The position numbers and the translations under genes are program-made. From positions 185,001 through 249,000 of the forward strand of contig CAJNDS010002832.1 in the NCBI GenBank assembly GCA_905221605.1: a DNA stretch of 64,000 bases, written 5' to 3'. A model generated the notes under the pieces. The model was not told where the DNA came from. It ran no database searches and was given only the letters and a program-made list of their open reading frames with translations. The stretch is from Symbiodinium natans (lineage: Eukaryota > Sar > Dinophyceae > Suessiales > Symbiodiniaceae). Shown piece by piece: positions 1 through 10,199 of the stretch. Within the stretch, counting starts at the first letter, position 1. Every line of letters starts with the position of its first letter.

Positions 1-180
1 GAGAATGGATCGGCACAAGGGCAAGTATTCCTCAAGCTTGGACGGACGGAGGAAGAGTCTTTCTGGCTGGTTTCCAATGACGGCTCCTCAGATTGCGACA
101 AGGCGTGGGTGCTCAGGAAGTTGGATCCACAGGATGATTTCTCCAAACCTTCTGATCAGTATGCCGCTTGGCTCATGTTG
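1..180 (+). CDS. Exon of gene 1 (5' cut by window)
   Basis: Frame 1 is open from the first base and reads acidic, protein-like sequence (for example KLGRTEEESFWLVSNDGSSD) until TAG at 196-198. The exon most likely ends at 180, because GCAAGT at 181 is a good GC-type donor. The next exon then starts at 243 after a CAG. Both sides are whole codons, so the join is phase 0. The removed intron is 62 nt and carries the in-frame TAG. Confidence 0.6.
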
Positions 181-3100
181 GCAAGTGGCGGAGTCTAGGA
201 AATCAACTCGCCTCTTCGGCTGTCTTCTGCTGAGCTTCGCAGGTCGAGCTTCATGGCGAGATCGTCGCCTGCTTTGAGGTGGATGACCTAGTGGCAGAGG
301 TCTTCGAGCACGGAGCGTCTCTCACGAACTATGCGGCCAGCGTAGTGGATGATTCTGACACCACGGCCTCGACAGCTTTGATCGTGCCATCCTGCGAGAT
401 CCCCAATGTCACCCAGGCCAACACAATCCAGAAGTCGCCAGATGACATCACCAACGAGCTCGTTGAGGTCCAGGGCCTGATTCTCGACGATCCGGCCACG
501 CTGACGGAAGACGACTTCTGGCTCCACCCGTGCCAGTGCGTGCCGTCAGCTTGGGGTAACCATCCTCCTGTGTCACCAGATGCGTACGACGAAATCCCGT
601 TCGGCAGCCGAAATGTTTTCCAGGCACCGAAGCTGATCAAGAATCAAGAACGCAAGCAAAGGGTCGTTCCAATGGTTGTGCCGTTTTCGAAAGCAGATTG
701 CACCACCAAGCTAGCCATGCTAGCCTGGCATGCAGGCACCTCCCTTCCAGATTGCTGCCGGGGCGTTTGTCTGTGAGCAAGCGACTAGGTTTGCATGGTT
801 TGCCATCGGCGAGAGTTGTTTTCTTCATTGTCCTTTCATGTTCTGACTCTTGATCCCACTCTGGTTGCCATCTCAGCCAATGCTTGGGTCATGTTAGACG
901 GGGCCTAGCTTTGATAAGAGCACGTCCTGTTCATCTACCGAGCTGAGGACCTTTTCAATGGCCGACAATCGCAAAACCCCAAAGCCCTGAGGGTCTGAGA
1001 CCCTTAAAACACCATAGCCTTAGCCAAAAGTCTGAGACCCAGAAGCCGCAGAGCCCGGAAAATCCGCGGAAACCTACCTGATAACAGCCGACAACCAGAT
1101 CTCCTGAGGAGAGTCTTCTGGAGATTGTCCTTGCGGAAAGCGCAGAGGACTCGGCACAAGAGAGTTGCCAGGCAGGCTGCAGGGCCCTGCAGGGCCTCCG
1201 CAATTGCCCATTTAGTTTTTGAGGGAGTTAGTTAGGAGTTCCCCCCTTCTCCCACCTAAACCGCTGTGCAGGCGCTCTGCTCCGAGGATGATGCCTGCCA
1301 CTTCTTCTGGTTTGGAGAGGTGGGGCTTCGACAAAATCTGGATCCTTGTAATGGGTTTTTTGTTCTTCAAATGTTGGTTTGTTAGAAGCATATGCAGACT
1401 TCATTGTGGGACCAGCTCAGGTAGGGGAGGGCAGCAACCAGTGTTGGACTTACTCCGCCTGTGCCACACTGTATCGACAGATTGGTTTGGCCGGCACACT
1501 CATGGCGTGGGCCAAAGACACGATGGTCTGCAGACTCTCAAATGCCGAGCTTTGCTGGCATGTGACTAAGCGGCGGGAGTTTCTCACGGCCGCCTTGCCA
1601 CTGACGTTGCCCCTTTCAATTCTCCCTTCTTGCTTGCACCAGTCTCTTTTTGAGCAGTGTGATCAGAAGTTGATGCTGGGCGGCACCTCCGTGGAAGCTT
1701 GCGGCCAGTGCAAGTATGCGCTTCTGAGCGCTTCTGTGGATGGCACGACAAACTTTCTTGAGCCAGCCCCGTCTGCATCATCACCAGGGAACAGCATTTC
1801 AGTTGTGCAGTTTGGCCCCGAAACCGTCAATTCAAGTCATGAGAGTGACATGTACTTTGGCAGCGGGCTTAGCTGGTCTTCAGAATTCAGCTTTCTGTAC
1901 GACTTGAGTGCTACTACGTCAAAACTGCGAAGGGGCTGAGTTTCGACACACAGAAGAGACAGTTCGCATCACCACAGCATGGCCTTCCGAAATCTACGGT
2001 TCTGGAGCCAGGAGGAGCTGACAAGGCCTTCACCAGTTGGGCTACGAGCTGTGGGACTGCCGTACAGCACCGTCCCTCACGAGTCAGCAGGAGTTGACAT
2101 CACTTGGCCTGGGAAGTTCTTCCGGCGTTCTGTTGCTGCCAACGTCGAAGTGATCCTATATGGAACAGGGGCCAGCACTTCAGACCCAGACGCTAGCAAC
2201 ATTTGGCCATTCATGCCGTTTGTTGCTTGATGGCACTTCTTGCAATCTCATCATCTTGCCAGGCATACCTGTGATGCATGAACATCAGAACCACGTAGTG
2301 ACATAGTCCGTGCCTTCGCACAGTATTCCAGAGCTTCTCGCCGACCTCTCTCGCTTATCAGAATCAATTCTTGCGATTTCCTGAGCCCATGAGTGGTCGG
2401 TATCGTCTTCAGTAGTAGTATGTAGTAGTCCACACGCGAAGAGTACTTGTGTGCGGCTTTCAGTTAGCTGAACAGCCTTAGATGTTTTCAACATCCCTGA
2501 TTCCCGGTTTGACTTGCGATATGGCAAGGTTTGCCCTCGGCACACCTCCAAGCAACGCCTGCCGTCAGACTTTGCACATGGGACTACAGCAACTTGGTGG
2601 TGCAGTAGGTAAACTTTTGAGCAAGCAGAAGTAGAATGTCCTCGATAGTCCCGGCATACTTCCTGGTACATAGTGCGCAAATGTTGACATTTATTCTTGT
2701 CTTGGATGGTTGAGGTGGTGGCACGGTGCTGGGACGAACGGTACAGGCAGGGGGAATCGGAGGAAATGACGTCAGGGGCATCTAAAAGACAGTTAATACA
2801 CGCTATTTATACGTCATTTTGAGAATTTTTTCAGTTAGTCATAATGCTCGCGTTTGTTTTTCAACCATGTCAAGCTCCGCCCTCTTCAAGAGCAGGTCAC
2901 CTGGAGCCGAGCAGGCCGAGTTGCGATGTGTGGCAGGTCCTCTGGGGTTGTGCTCCCGAACAGAAGCATTGTGATCATTGTGTTTGTTTGTTTTTTTTGT
3001 GGCCGAGATGGCTTGCTGCAGCCTCAGGTCATCTTGGGCAGCACCAGACCCAGCCCTAAGCAGAAGACTTTTCGTTCACAAGCCAAAAAGTGAGGGAATG

Positions 3101-6100
3101 CCTCCCCACCCTCCAGACACCTGAACAAGTCAACGCTTCGGCATGCTGGCCAATACCTCCCCAACACATGTGAAAGAAACCGAACAGACCAGGGTGAGTG
3201 GGTGGGGGTTTTGGGGGGGGTGTGGTGGGGGGTCTCGGTGGAGTTGTGCATCTTCCAAAGCGGGGCTCCAGGGGACCACGGCAGGGACCCGGCAATATTC
3301 TTGAGGGGTCAGCCGCAACGCGCCCACCTCGCTGGCTTGCAGCCCTTGAGAAACCCGTAGCGACATGGGGGCCGAAGGGCACCCCCCCCCCGCCCATTTT
3401 TGCTTTCTTTCGATTCTACCGGTTAAGAAGCATGGAGTTCCTCCCCAGCCTACTCTGATTAAGAAGCTCTTTGTGGGCGTTTTCCCTTTGAATTTGAAGC
3501 ACCACACACACATCGCAGACACGTTGAGACATTTTAGCCTTGAGGCTGCTTTCTTCGGGTCTGTCGTCTGCAGGTGCTTGGATCAACTCGGAAGGCTCTG
3601 CTGGCCTAGCCAACTTCGAGTGGGGGCCCAGAGTTGTCAACTGCTTTTCAAAAGCCTTAAGAGTGATAGTTAGGGCCGTTACTGTAGGGCTTAGGGTTTT
3701 GCATGCTAGATTCATTATTCAAGTCCAAGTCTCCATGTGGGCTTCTGCAGCCGAGCAGTTTACTCTTGCACCGTCACTGTTCATCACAAGTAGGGCTGGT
3801 TTCACTGTGGTGCTCGCCGGCAGTGTGTTAGTCGGCAGACTGATATGCCACAACAGGGGCTGTCTTTGTAGCTTTTGCTTGTCAACTCATATTGGAAAGC
3901 AACTGCAACGAAGGTCAGATGAAAAGAAGACATCCAGTTTGCATCTTTAGGAGGCAAGTTGATCTTGGCTCCCGGTGGCCACAATAGGAGACGGTTGTTG
4001 AAAGCTGAAGTCACTACTGTCGTAGAGGGGCGCATGTTGCTCCGCTCGGGGATGTCGGCTTTCTGCATGCCGGCTAATCGTGAAATGCATAATATATACA
4101 GTGTTTTTCATCACGAACTTTGCTGGGTACCTGAACAACTCTGCTTGTTGCTCCCAGTTGTTGCGAGACTTGACGTTTTGAATCGAAGATGGACTTAGAT
4201 GCTCCGTCTGCTATTAGCTGGAGCGAACTGTGTGTTGCATCAACTTGTGCTTGCTTGCAGAGCTATTTCTGGGTGTTGTTTAGGCACGCCAGGCTTTGTT
4301 TTCATAAGCACGCGTGGCTGGTACCAACGTGTAACGTGTAGAGGCTCAGCTCTGCTCAGGTGCGCCTCGTGCATTGAAGTCGTCAGTCACAGCTACAAGC
4401 ACCTGGCAGTTCGCGCCAAGGAGGAGCTGTTCTTCGCAAGTCGGTGGGTCTTCCAGCTTGGCATTTCTGTGATCAATGCGGAGTACTTTGTGAAGAATGC
4501 TACAGGTTCTGAGTGCAAAGAGTACGTGGCAGAGGTCCAGACTGATGCGCCGCAGGTTTTGCGGGGCTTCCGGAATATCGATTGCAGCACCGACCAGTGC
4601 TTGACAGCCTCCGCATCCGGGCTGGTCCTGCAAGACTGCGACCACTCTGCGACCCAGCTCCTTGATGCCAACCAGGCCGGGCATGCTTTGGATGCTTTGG
4701 CAGCAGTTTTTTGCAAGAAGTGTCTGCGAGCATGTTCTGAGGACATCCGAATTCAGAAAGTTGCTTGTGAGGTGTCGTTGCTGCTGCTGCAAAGTTACCA
4801 GGAAGAAGAGTCCTCTGATACGGTCATCACAGGCGAGAAGGGCATGGCCTACTTCCACGAGTTGGAGCTGGAGACGGAGTGCGGCGGCACGTCTGCCCTG
4901 CGGGCCTTCAGCTTCGGCCAGGCAGGTTGTTTTGTAGTTTTGTAGCCTTCTGAACTTCTGACTGGATCTGTGACTCGCTACCGCTGTGTCTCTGCATGTT
5001 CGTCGCGCAAAAGCACTCGAATAGCCATGGAGCAGTTTGTGGCTGGTGGTGAGTTCCGTGCTGGCAGCGAGCTTCAACAAGCGCAAGACGGGACATGCTG
5101 ATGCCATGCCGTGATGTGGAAGCAGGCCTGGCACAGGCCGTTGGACCAAAGCGATCTCGAAACGCGACTGCGGATTCTGCCCCGTTGGACGCTGACATTG
5201 GCTGTGTGTTTTGGGAGAGAGTTTGAAGCCCAGCTTTGCTGATCTGCACTAGGGGGTTGTGGGGAGGGTCCCGCAGAAAACTGGCCCAATTTGGCGGCCT
5301 GCTCAGCGCGCAGACCCTGTCATCCGTGTCAGATCTTACTCGGCGGGTGGTGCGGAATGGAGTAGAGCGCCCTCCTTGTGATGATGATGATGATGATGAT
5401 GAGGAGGAGGAGGAGGAGGATGCTTGTCTTGCTGTTTTTCAGCTGCTGCGTCGCCTGCAAAAAGCGACCTGGACCTGGACGGACATGTTGCCTTCACTTT
5501 TTGTTTGTCTTGCTTTCTAAGTTTTTCTGACCACAAACTTTCGGAATGGGGCACTGACAATTTCGCGCAACCCTCTGATGCTCACGCGGCGCATTATGGA
5601 CCTTTGCTGACTCCCACGCTGTAGCTTCTGCCTAGTGACCTTTCGTCCCCCACAAAGGCACGCAAAATGCATTTTTCCCGGGGTTTTTGCCGTTTTTAAA
5701 ACTTAGGAAAGGGTTTAGGGGTTAGGGTTTCGGGTTTCGGGTTTAGGGTTTAAGGATACGAGCCTTCTCTTGGCAGGGAAGTTGGAGTCCAGATATTTGG
5801 TACTCGTACTCAGAGTCTGGGGTTTCATTTGCAGGTCACCGAATCGGAGCGGGAGCTCGGCCTCCAAAAGACCTGCACTGTCGCCAACTTCCGATCTTCG
5901 GATTTCGAAGAGAGCTTCCTTTGGCTTCGGGTTGCCATGCAGAACCAGCTCTACAGGACATGACATTCAGTCAGCCCTGCATATGCCTCTCACCATGTTC
6001 AATCCTAGCATGAAGCTTGCCTCTCGAGATTGGAGTCTTGTTTCGACATTGCACTGTTGCCGCACTTACTTCCACACACACACACACACACTGCGAGGAC

Positions 6101-7347
6101 TTGCGTGCAGTTTGGGGACACAGATGATGATGGCGTACTCCACTTCGTGTCCTCAGCGGGACCGTGCATTGGTTCGACTAACCAGCTTTTCAACTGGACA
6201 TACGATGCCACATGCGCGGAGTGTGGCACCAGTGGCTGCAGCGAGTGCTCTTCACTAAGCTTTGCAGATCCGACTTTCATCTTCAAATTGTATGCCGGCG
6301 AGATAGCTGACGACAATCAGGTATTTGGGACATGGGGGGGCAGCGAGATAACAGATGAGCCCTATTTCGGGTACACAGAGTCTGGGGCCTTGATCATGTA
6401 CCGTGACCCCGATGGACCAGTCGCATACCTGCAGGACGGCCAGTTTTCTGTGAAAGCCGAGTACTTATCTTGGCTGTCCGACTATTCGCAAGCGGCATAC
6501 CAGTGGACAATCCTGAGCACGCTCGGTTTGTTGGAGCTACAGATTGATTGCGGGGAGCAGCATGTCATCCAGGATTTGACCAAGCTTTCAGTGCAAGTCG
6601 ACGGGTCTCCGGCTGACCAGATGCACTGGAAATGTGCTGAGGTGGTGGGCTTGGGTGCTTGTTTTGAGAAGACATCAGTCGAAATGTCGGAGCTTGACAA
6701 CCTCGAGTCCTTGAAGCATGTTGAGGTTGACTGCGGCGACGGCCATGCCATGCAATCCCTGAAGTGTGAACATGATGTCAGCAGCCAAGCCATTCGTTTC
6801 AGGGCCACTTGCTGCTTGGTGATGTCCCTACCTGTCACACTGGCTCCCCAGGGCATTCGTGATCATGACATCGCATGGGAAGATGGGATTTATTGTCCCC
6901 AAAGTGTTGACTACTCTGGCCGACCCAGCTTTCAGCAACACCTTGGCTTCCACTCGCAGGAGAACTTTACTGGCAATCTGACCTACGACAGGAAAACAGG
7001 TCAGTGGTGCCTGCTTCTAGTGGACGGGGACAAGTCGTGCGTCCAGAACGATGCCGTTCACCCGTTGGCGCTGGAGACGAAGTTTGCGTACTCGAGCACG
7101 ACATCGAAGGACGGGCCTCCCCAAGCAAGAAGCTTTGGCTGCGTAGTTACGAAGAGTTCCTGTACAAAGCGCTGTCTGTTCTGAGCCGTTTCAGGACTAC
7201 CCCGGCTACAGCAGTGGCTACGGCTGGCACATGTTCCCGTTGCGCGATTTCAGCTCGCAGTTCTCGGCACAAGGGGCTGAAGCATTGGCCACGCCAGAGC
7301 CGACGGAAGCTGTGACAGCGCTTCTTGGGCAGCAGATTAAGCGTTGA
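1..7347 (+). CDS. Partial multi-exon gene, Cys-containing protein of unknown function
   Basis: Gene-level entry for exons that read as protein and mostly join in phase: 1-180, 243 to about 650, 1421-1561, 1658-1859, 1933-1998, 2091-2230, 4360-4921, 4946 to about 5048, 5835 to about 5957, 6111-7124 and 7195-7347 (TGA). The 5' end lies outside the window. Introns I could place are short (62, 96, 73, 92, 70 nt) and use GC-AG or GT-AG. A Cys motif (DCG or ECG, then AL/AM, an aromatic, and about 25 residues later RYRC or RFRATCC) occurs at about 4882-4990, 6546-6650 and 6729-6820. I recognise no named family. Links across 650-1420, 2231-4359 and 5049-5834 are inferred only from strand and style, so two or more genes could be merged here. 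The stop at 7347 may itself be intronic. Confidence 0.5.
243..655 (+). CDS. Exon of gene 1, acidic segment
   Basis: The frame starting with GTC at 243 is open to a TGA at 774-776 and begins VELHGEIVACFEVDDLVAEV. It is rich in Asp, Glu and Thr. The 3' boundary is uncertain: a GC-type donor, GCAAGC, lies near 650, and the reading beyond it looks less protein-like. No domain is recognised. Minus-strand ORFs over the same span look like shadows. Confidence 0.5.
656..1420. other. Intron/spacer with no supported exon
   Basis: No frame reads convincingly as protein. The stretch holds a perfect 6+1+6 palindrome (GGGTCTGAGACCC, 991-1003) and CTGAGACCC-like repeats around 980-1050. It ends in CAG at 1418-1420, used as the acceptor of the next exon. 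Confidence 0.4.
1421..1561 (+). CDS. Exon of gene 1
   Basis: Follows CAG at 1418-1420 and reads VGEGSNQCWTYSACATLYRQ and on to LCWH. A GT donor (GTGACT) sits at 1562. The following 96 nt are pyrimidine-rich and end in GAGCAG at 1657, a good acceptor. The intron length is a multiple of three and has no stop, so a longer ORF (1379-1939) reads through it; the pyrimidine tract argues that it is an intron. Confidence 0.5.
1658..1859 (+). CDS. Exon of gene 1
   Basis: Starts CDQKLMLGGTSVEACGQCKY after a pyrimidine-rich acceptor and continues through a Ser-rich segment to SDMYFG. It ends one base into a codon, at a GC-type donor (GCAGCG at 1860). The intron 1860-1932 is 73 nt and ends in AAG. The next exon supplies two bases, giving a Gly codon. 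The two Cys-containing stretches (EACGQCK) suggest an extracellular or lumenal protein, but no family is recognised. Confidence 0.5.
1933..1998 (+). CDS. Short exon of gene 1 (66 nt)
   Basis: Reads AEFRHTEETVRITTAWPSEI then Tyr. The flanking phases are consistent: two bases complete the Gly codon from the previous exon, and one G is left at the 3' end before a GT donor (GTTCTG at 1999). The 92-nt intron ends in AGCAG at 2090. Confidence 0.5.
2091..2230 (+). CDS. Exon of gene 1
   Basis: Starts with GA, completing Gly, then reads VDITWPGKFFRRSVAANVEV and on to NIWPFMPFVA before TGA at 2228-2230. It could end earlier at a GT (GTTGCT near 2222) and continue in a later exon. Its start (V.IT.P) resembles the preceding short exon, hinting at a small repeated beta-type module. 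Confidence 0.45.
2231..4359. other. 2.1 kb intron/spacer
   Basis: No exon could be supported. It contains a G-rich stretch at about 3198-3235, a C-run at 3378-3392 and a weak telomere-like remnant (AGGGCTTAGGGTTTT, about 3685). The minus-strand ORFs at 2285-2680 and 3056-3397 have unbalanced composition and are not believed. Confidence 0.35.
4360..4921 (+). CDS. Exon of gene 1 with first Cys-motif copy
   Basis: After CTCAG at 4355-4359, the frame reads CASCIEVVSHSYKHLAVRAK and continues 187 codons to ETECGGTSALRAFSFGQ. It is rich in Cys and Glu. The last segment is the first half of the ECG..AL..F motif seen again at 6546 and 6729. It ends as a whole codon (CAG) before GCAGGT, a GC-type donor. 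A 267-aa ORF on the opposite strand is the shadow of this exon. Confidence 0.6.
4946..5048 (+). CDS. Exon of gene 1 completing first Cys motif
   Basis: In the same frame as the preceding exon, this reads PSELLTGSVTRYRCVSACSS and on to MEQFVAG. TRYRC is the expected second half of the motif, at the same spacing as in the 6729 copy. The 24 bases between (4922-4945) begin GC, end AG and contain an in-frame TAG. The 3' end is placed at GTGAGT (5049), but the frame stays open to 5098. Confidence 0.45.
5380..5420 (+). repeat. (GAT)n(GAG)n trinucleotide repeat
   Basis: Seven GAT units followed directly by about six GAG units. In one plus frame this would read as Asp then Glu runs, inside an ORF (5236-5520) that is otherwise unconvincing. 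Most likely an intronic microsatellite. Confidence 0.9.
5704..5755. repeat. Degenerate telomere-like repeat
   Basis: GGGTTTAGGGGTTAGGGTTTCGGGTTT-type sequence: imperfect TTTAGGG units inside gene 1. This is an interstitial telomeric-like tract, not a chromosome end. Confidence 0.8.
5835..5957 (+). CDS. Exon of gene 1
   Basis: After TTTGCAG at 5828-5834, the frame reads VTESERELGLQKTCTVANFR and on to LRVAMQNQLYR, then ACA TGA at 5958-5963. The composition is strongly protein-like. The 3' boundary is uncertain because no good GT or GC donor sits at the end of the open frame. Confidence 0.55.
6073..6110 (+). repeat. (CA)n tract just upstream of a 3' splice site
   Basis: (CA)9 at 6073-6090, followed by ACTTGCGTGCAG. 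It lies where the pyrimidine tract of the intron before the 6111 exon should be. Confidence 0.7.
6111..7124 (+). CDS. Large exon of gene 1 with two Cys-motif copies
   Basis: An open frame of 338 codons starting FGDTDDDGVLHFVSSAGPCI after GTGCAG. It contains a Cys cluster (TCAECGTSGCSECSS) and motif copies IDCGEQHVIQ and VDCGDGHAMQSLKCE..IRFRATCC. Many Cys and acidic residues and two N-glycosylation-like sites (NWT, NFT) suggest a secreted or lumenal protein. It ends as a whole codon (CAA) before GCAAGA. The reading past 7124 to TGA at 7184 turns basic and is likely intronic. Confidence 0.75.
7195..7347 (+). CDS. Probable last exon of gene 1
   Basis: After GTTTCAG at 7188-7194, the frame reads DYPGYSSGYGWHMFPLRDFS and on to TALLGQQIKR, then TGA. 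The 70-nt GC-AG intron 7125-7194 joins whole codons on both sides. A GC (GCAGCAG, 7331) lies just before the stop, so splicing onward to the 7467 segment is possible. Confidence 0.65.
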   Translation, partial: DYPGYSSGYGWHMFPLRDFSSQFSAQGAEALATPEPTEAVTALLGQQIKR

Positions 7348-7466
7348 GAGCCATGAGAGCCTCAGAGCCCTTCATTTGCCCTCTTACTACCGTTACCGAG
7401 TGTTTTTTAGGAAAAGTACCTTTCCTGAGTAGGTTCCTCAGCAAGCCAACAAGCATCAGCATCAGG

Positions 7467-7715
7467 TTTTCAAGCCCTGCAGCCGTGCTCCCAGTGCTCC
7501 CAGTGGCCAAACCAGAGCTCTTGACATTCCAGACGGGTCAGCCGCAGTATCTTGGTGAATGTGCGGATGAATTCCACCCAGGACACGAGAACTTCAGCTC
7601 TGAAGACATGAACACAAATGCCTCAGGGCTGGGTGAGGAGAACCCTTGCCGTTACATCTTTGCTAGCCAAGATGAGGCGAATTCCATGAGGTGGAGGGCC
7701 AGCCCGGTAGTTTAC
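7467..7715 (+). CDS. Exon-like segment, unknown
   Basis: Following GCATCAG, the frame includes LLTFQTGQPQYLGECADEFH and continues to SQDEANSMRWRASP. It is acidic, with Cys, in the style of gene 1. Boundaries are unproven. It could be the next exon of gene 1 if the 7347 stop is spliced out. Confidence 0.4.
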
Positions 7716-7847
7716 AAATGGCCTTGGCGGAAGTGGGAGGACTCCAAAGGAGTGGCCAGGTCCCGTTTTATGCAACTGTCTCCGATTTGGGTTTTTCTTA
7801 GACGCAGATAAGTAGATGAAATCTGATGACAGACTATCACAGCTCAG

Positions 7848-7945
7848 GTGACGTACAAGAGCGTCAAGGAGTGTGCTGATCGAGAGATCAGTCGGGATGC
7901 AGACTTTGGAACCCTTTCACGGAGCTTCAGCTGCCTCTGGCACTT
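7848..7945 (+). CDS. Exon-like segment, unknown
   Basis: After GCTCAG, the frame reads VTYKSVKECADREISRDADF then GTLSRSFSCLW. It ends before a T-rich stretch. No family recognised. Confidence 0.4.
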
Positions 7946-8267
7946 CGTTTTCGCTCTTGTTTTTTTTCAGCTTAAGGACTTCACAATCTGCTTTTTGTTT
8001 GTTCCATGCCCTTCTCGCACCCACATCCAACAGCCAGTCCCGCCACACCTGCACCGCCATGGTGCTTCAATGTCTCTAACACGACTCTCATTTCCAGCTT
8101 CCGACATGTCTCGTCCACTCCGCAAGAGATGGCTTGAAAAACAGTCTATCGTGCACTCGTTCTTTTTTCGCGCTGCCTGTTGCCCCTTTCCACATCCGAG
8201 CAAATTCTCGGCAGTTCCATGCATCGCTAAAATCTGCGAGCTGTCCAAGCCATCCATCTCGTTTTGC

Positions 8268-8430
8268 AGCTCATTGACGCAGCATGGAAGCAAGGAAGTC
8301 TGTCGAAAAGGACTCGCCATACACTGCGGATAGACGCTGATGTGGAATCCTGGAAGCGACACCAACTCAAGCCTTCGTTTTGCCACCATGTGACCATGAG
8401 CTCAAGTGCATCCTGCGTCGCGGATCATTA
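8268..8430 (+). CDS. Exon-like segment, unknown
   Basis: After TTTGCAG, the frame reads LIDAAWKQGSLSKRTRHTLR then IDADVESWKRHQLKPSF and stays open to TAG at about 8430. It is basic and protein-like. The downstream boundary is unknown. Confidence 0.35.
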
Positions 8431-9847
8431 GCGTTATTAGCGTCGTCGATTTCCCGGACTCTGTTGCTCCTTTGGGCTGCTCGTAGAACATCGTAGAACC
8501 ACTGAGGTGATGATCCGTACACCATCCCTAGACTCCTGCTCGGCTCTCTCTCTGACTTTAGCTGTCTTCGTTCGTATCCTTGGCAAGCTAAGGCTTTCCT
8601 GTCCCGTTGATGTCGTGACACGCTTTCATGACACATGGTGTTTGGCTTGAACATGCATTAAGCAGGCATGCGGTCTCTCTGACCTGCTGCTGGTATGCGT
8701 TGCAGTCAGGCAAACAGACACTCATACTTCTTCGGCATCCAGAGTCTGTTTTGCAGTTTCGGCAATACCTTCTCGTTCTCGTGCATGGATGCCCCACCAT
8801 GCCCGACCCTCCAACAGCTCAACCACTTTGCAATCACGCGGTCCACGCTGGGCCACTCGCCACGCTGTGCTTCTGCTCGCTTCCGGCTTTGAGGAAAGCT
8901 GCTTCGACGATTTTGGGGAGTGACCAAGAACAGCGCGATGTTGTATGCAGGTCGCCCCTAGCGAGTTGTCAGCTTTGCCCTCTCGGTTGTTGTCCAGATG
9001 CGTTCTTCTTGCTCTTTTTTTCAGTAGCGGAGCACAGAGGACTCCTTCGAGGCTTGCCAGTGTCCCCACTTATAGCGAAGGGTACTGTTGGTACTAAATG
9101 CAGCCTGTATCTCGTCACATGGTTCAGCCTCCCGCGGCACATGAATCTCTCCCTGTCCCGGGACTGCAAGTGCCGAAGGCGCAGGGCTTGTGTCGTTTGC
9201 ACTGAATCCGCTGATTGCCGAGGGCTTGTTGCAGCAAACCTTTGGCCGCCACGGGTGTGCCGTGGACGGAGGGCAGATAAGATGGGTCGTCAGGACATCA
9301 ATGGGAGCGGCCCATTGTCGAAGAGCCCGCGGAGAAGTAGGCTGCTGCAAGCGAGGCTGCGGAGAGGGCGAGGGGGGGGAAGGAGAGGAGGGAGATCGCA
9401 AAGGGGGCGAATCCTTGGACATTGTCCCAAAGCAGGGGGCACAGACCTCCGGCATCATGATGCGCTACCAACCTTTTTTTTTCAATCGTGCCATGGACCT
9501 CTGGGTGCTGCCTGCTTCGGTTTGTCCAATGTAGTGGAAGGAAGAGCGAGTGGTGTCGGATAGTTTGCTGTGCTGTAAAGACTGTTTGTTCCTTTAGTAT
9601 GGCCGGTTGGTGGGGTCGAGGCTCGGTCGAGGAGTCTAGGAGCATCCATTCGGATCAAACTCACTATGCCGCTATGCTCAACGTACGTGGAGTTATGAGC
9701 TATGTCATGCGCGCCTGAGAGAGTGACTTTGCGCTCTGCTTGGCGCGTTGTGTGCGTGATGTAGAACTTCTTGATGTGTGTGCTTTTCAAAAGCAGACAG
9801 CACAGGAACACTGACCTTGGGTGGGGGCTGCCGCGGATCTTAGCCAG
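8431..9847. other. Spacer/intron with weak ORFs
   Basis: Holds a 311-codon plus ORF (8628-9563) whose composition is uneven and whose 3' part lies over a purine-rich G-run (9355-9420). A competing frame at about 9190-9350 (SFALNPLIAEGLLQQTFGRH) looks more like an exon. I support neither firmly. Confidence 0.3.
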
Positions 9848-10199
9848 CGGAGCGGCGGATATTGCGGACTTTTTGGGCAGAGACGGGTGGAAGCTGTTCT
9901 TCCAACTAGCAGGGCACGGCATCGACGTGGCCAAGCTGTCTCATGAGTATACCACGGCCACCTTCTACGGCCCCAACAACAAAAACGACTGCTTGCCTCT
10001 TCAACACGGCCTTGCCCGGATGTTCTGCGACTTGCACTGCGTCCGCGATGCTGTCAAAGCTGGGGACGCAGCAATCCTCGCAAACCTGGAAGAGGTCAGG
10101 GACTTCGGGCTACCGTATCCACAGCTTCTGAACCCCCGAACCACGCAACAGACAGGCCCCGACCCAGAAGAGCCCCAAGCTAAGCGCCGGGTATCCTGA
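9848..10199 (+). CDS. Terminal exon of an unrecognised gene
   Basis: After TTAGCCAG, the frame reads GAADIADFLGRDGWKLFFQL, continues through ATFYGPNNKNDCLPLQHG, and ends EEPQAKRRVS and TGA. About 117 codons with balanced composition and a hydrophilic, Pro/basic tail. It looks like the C-terminal exon of a soluble protein. It may belong to the exon-like segments from 7.4 kb on the same strand. Confidence 0.6.

Noticed and set aside
4346-5149. 267-codon minus ORF
   Set aside because: Antisense shadow of the 4360-5048 exons, which have splice signals and a recurring Cys motif.
8628-9563. 311-codon plus ORF as a gene
   Set aside because: It crosses a polypurine tract and T-runs typical of introns, composition changes along its length, and another frame looks better at 9190-9350.
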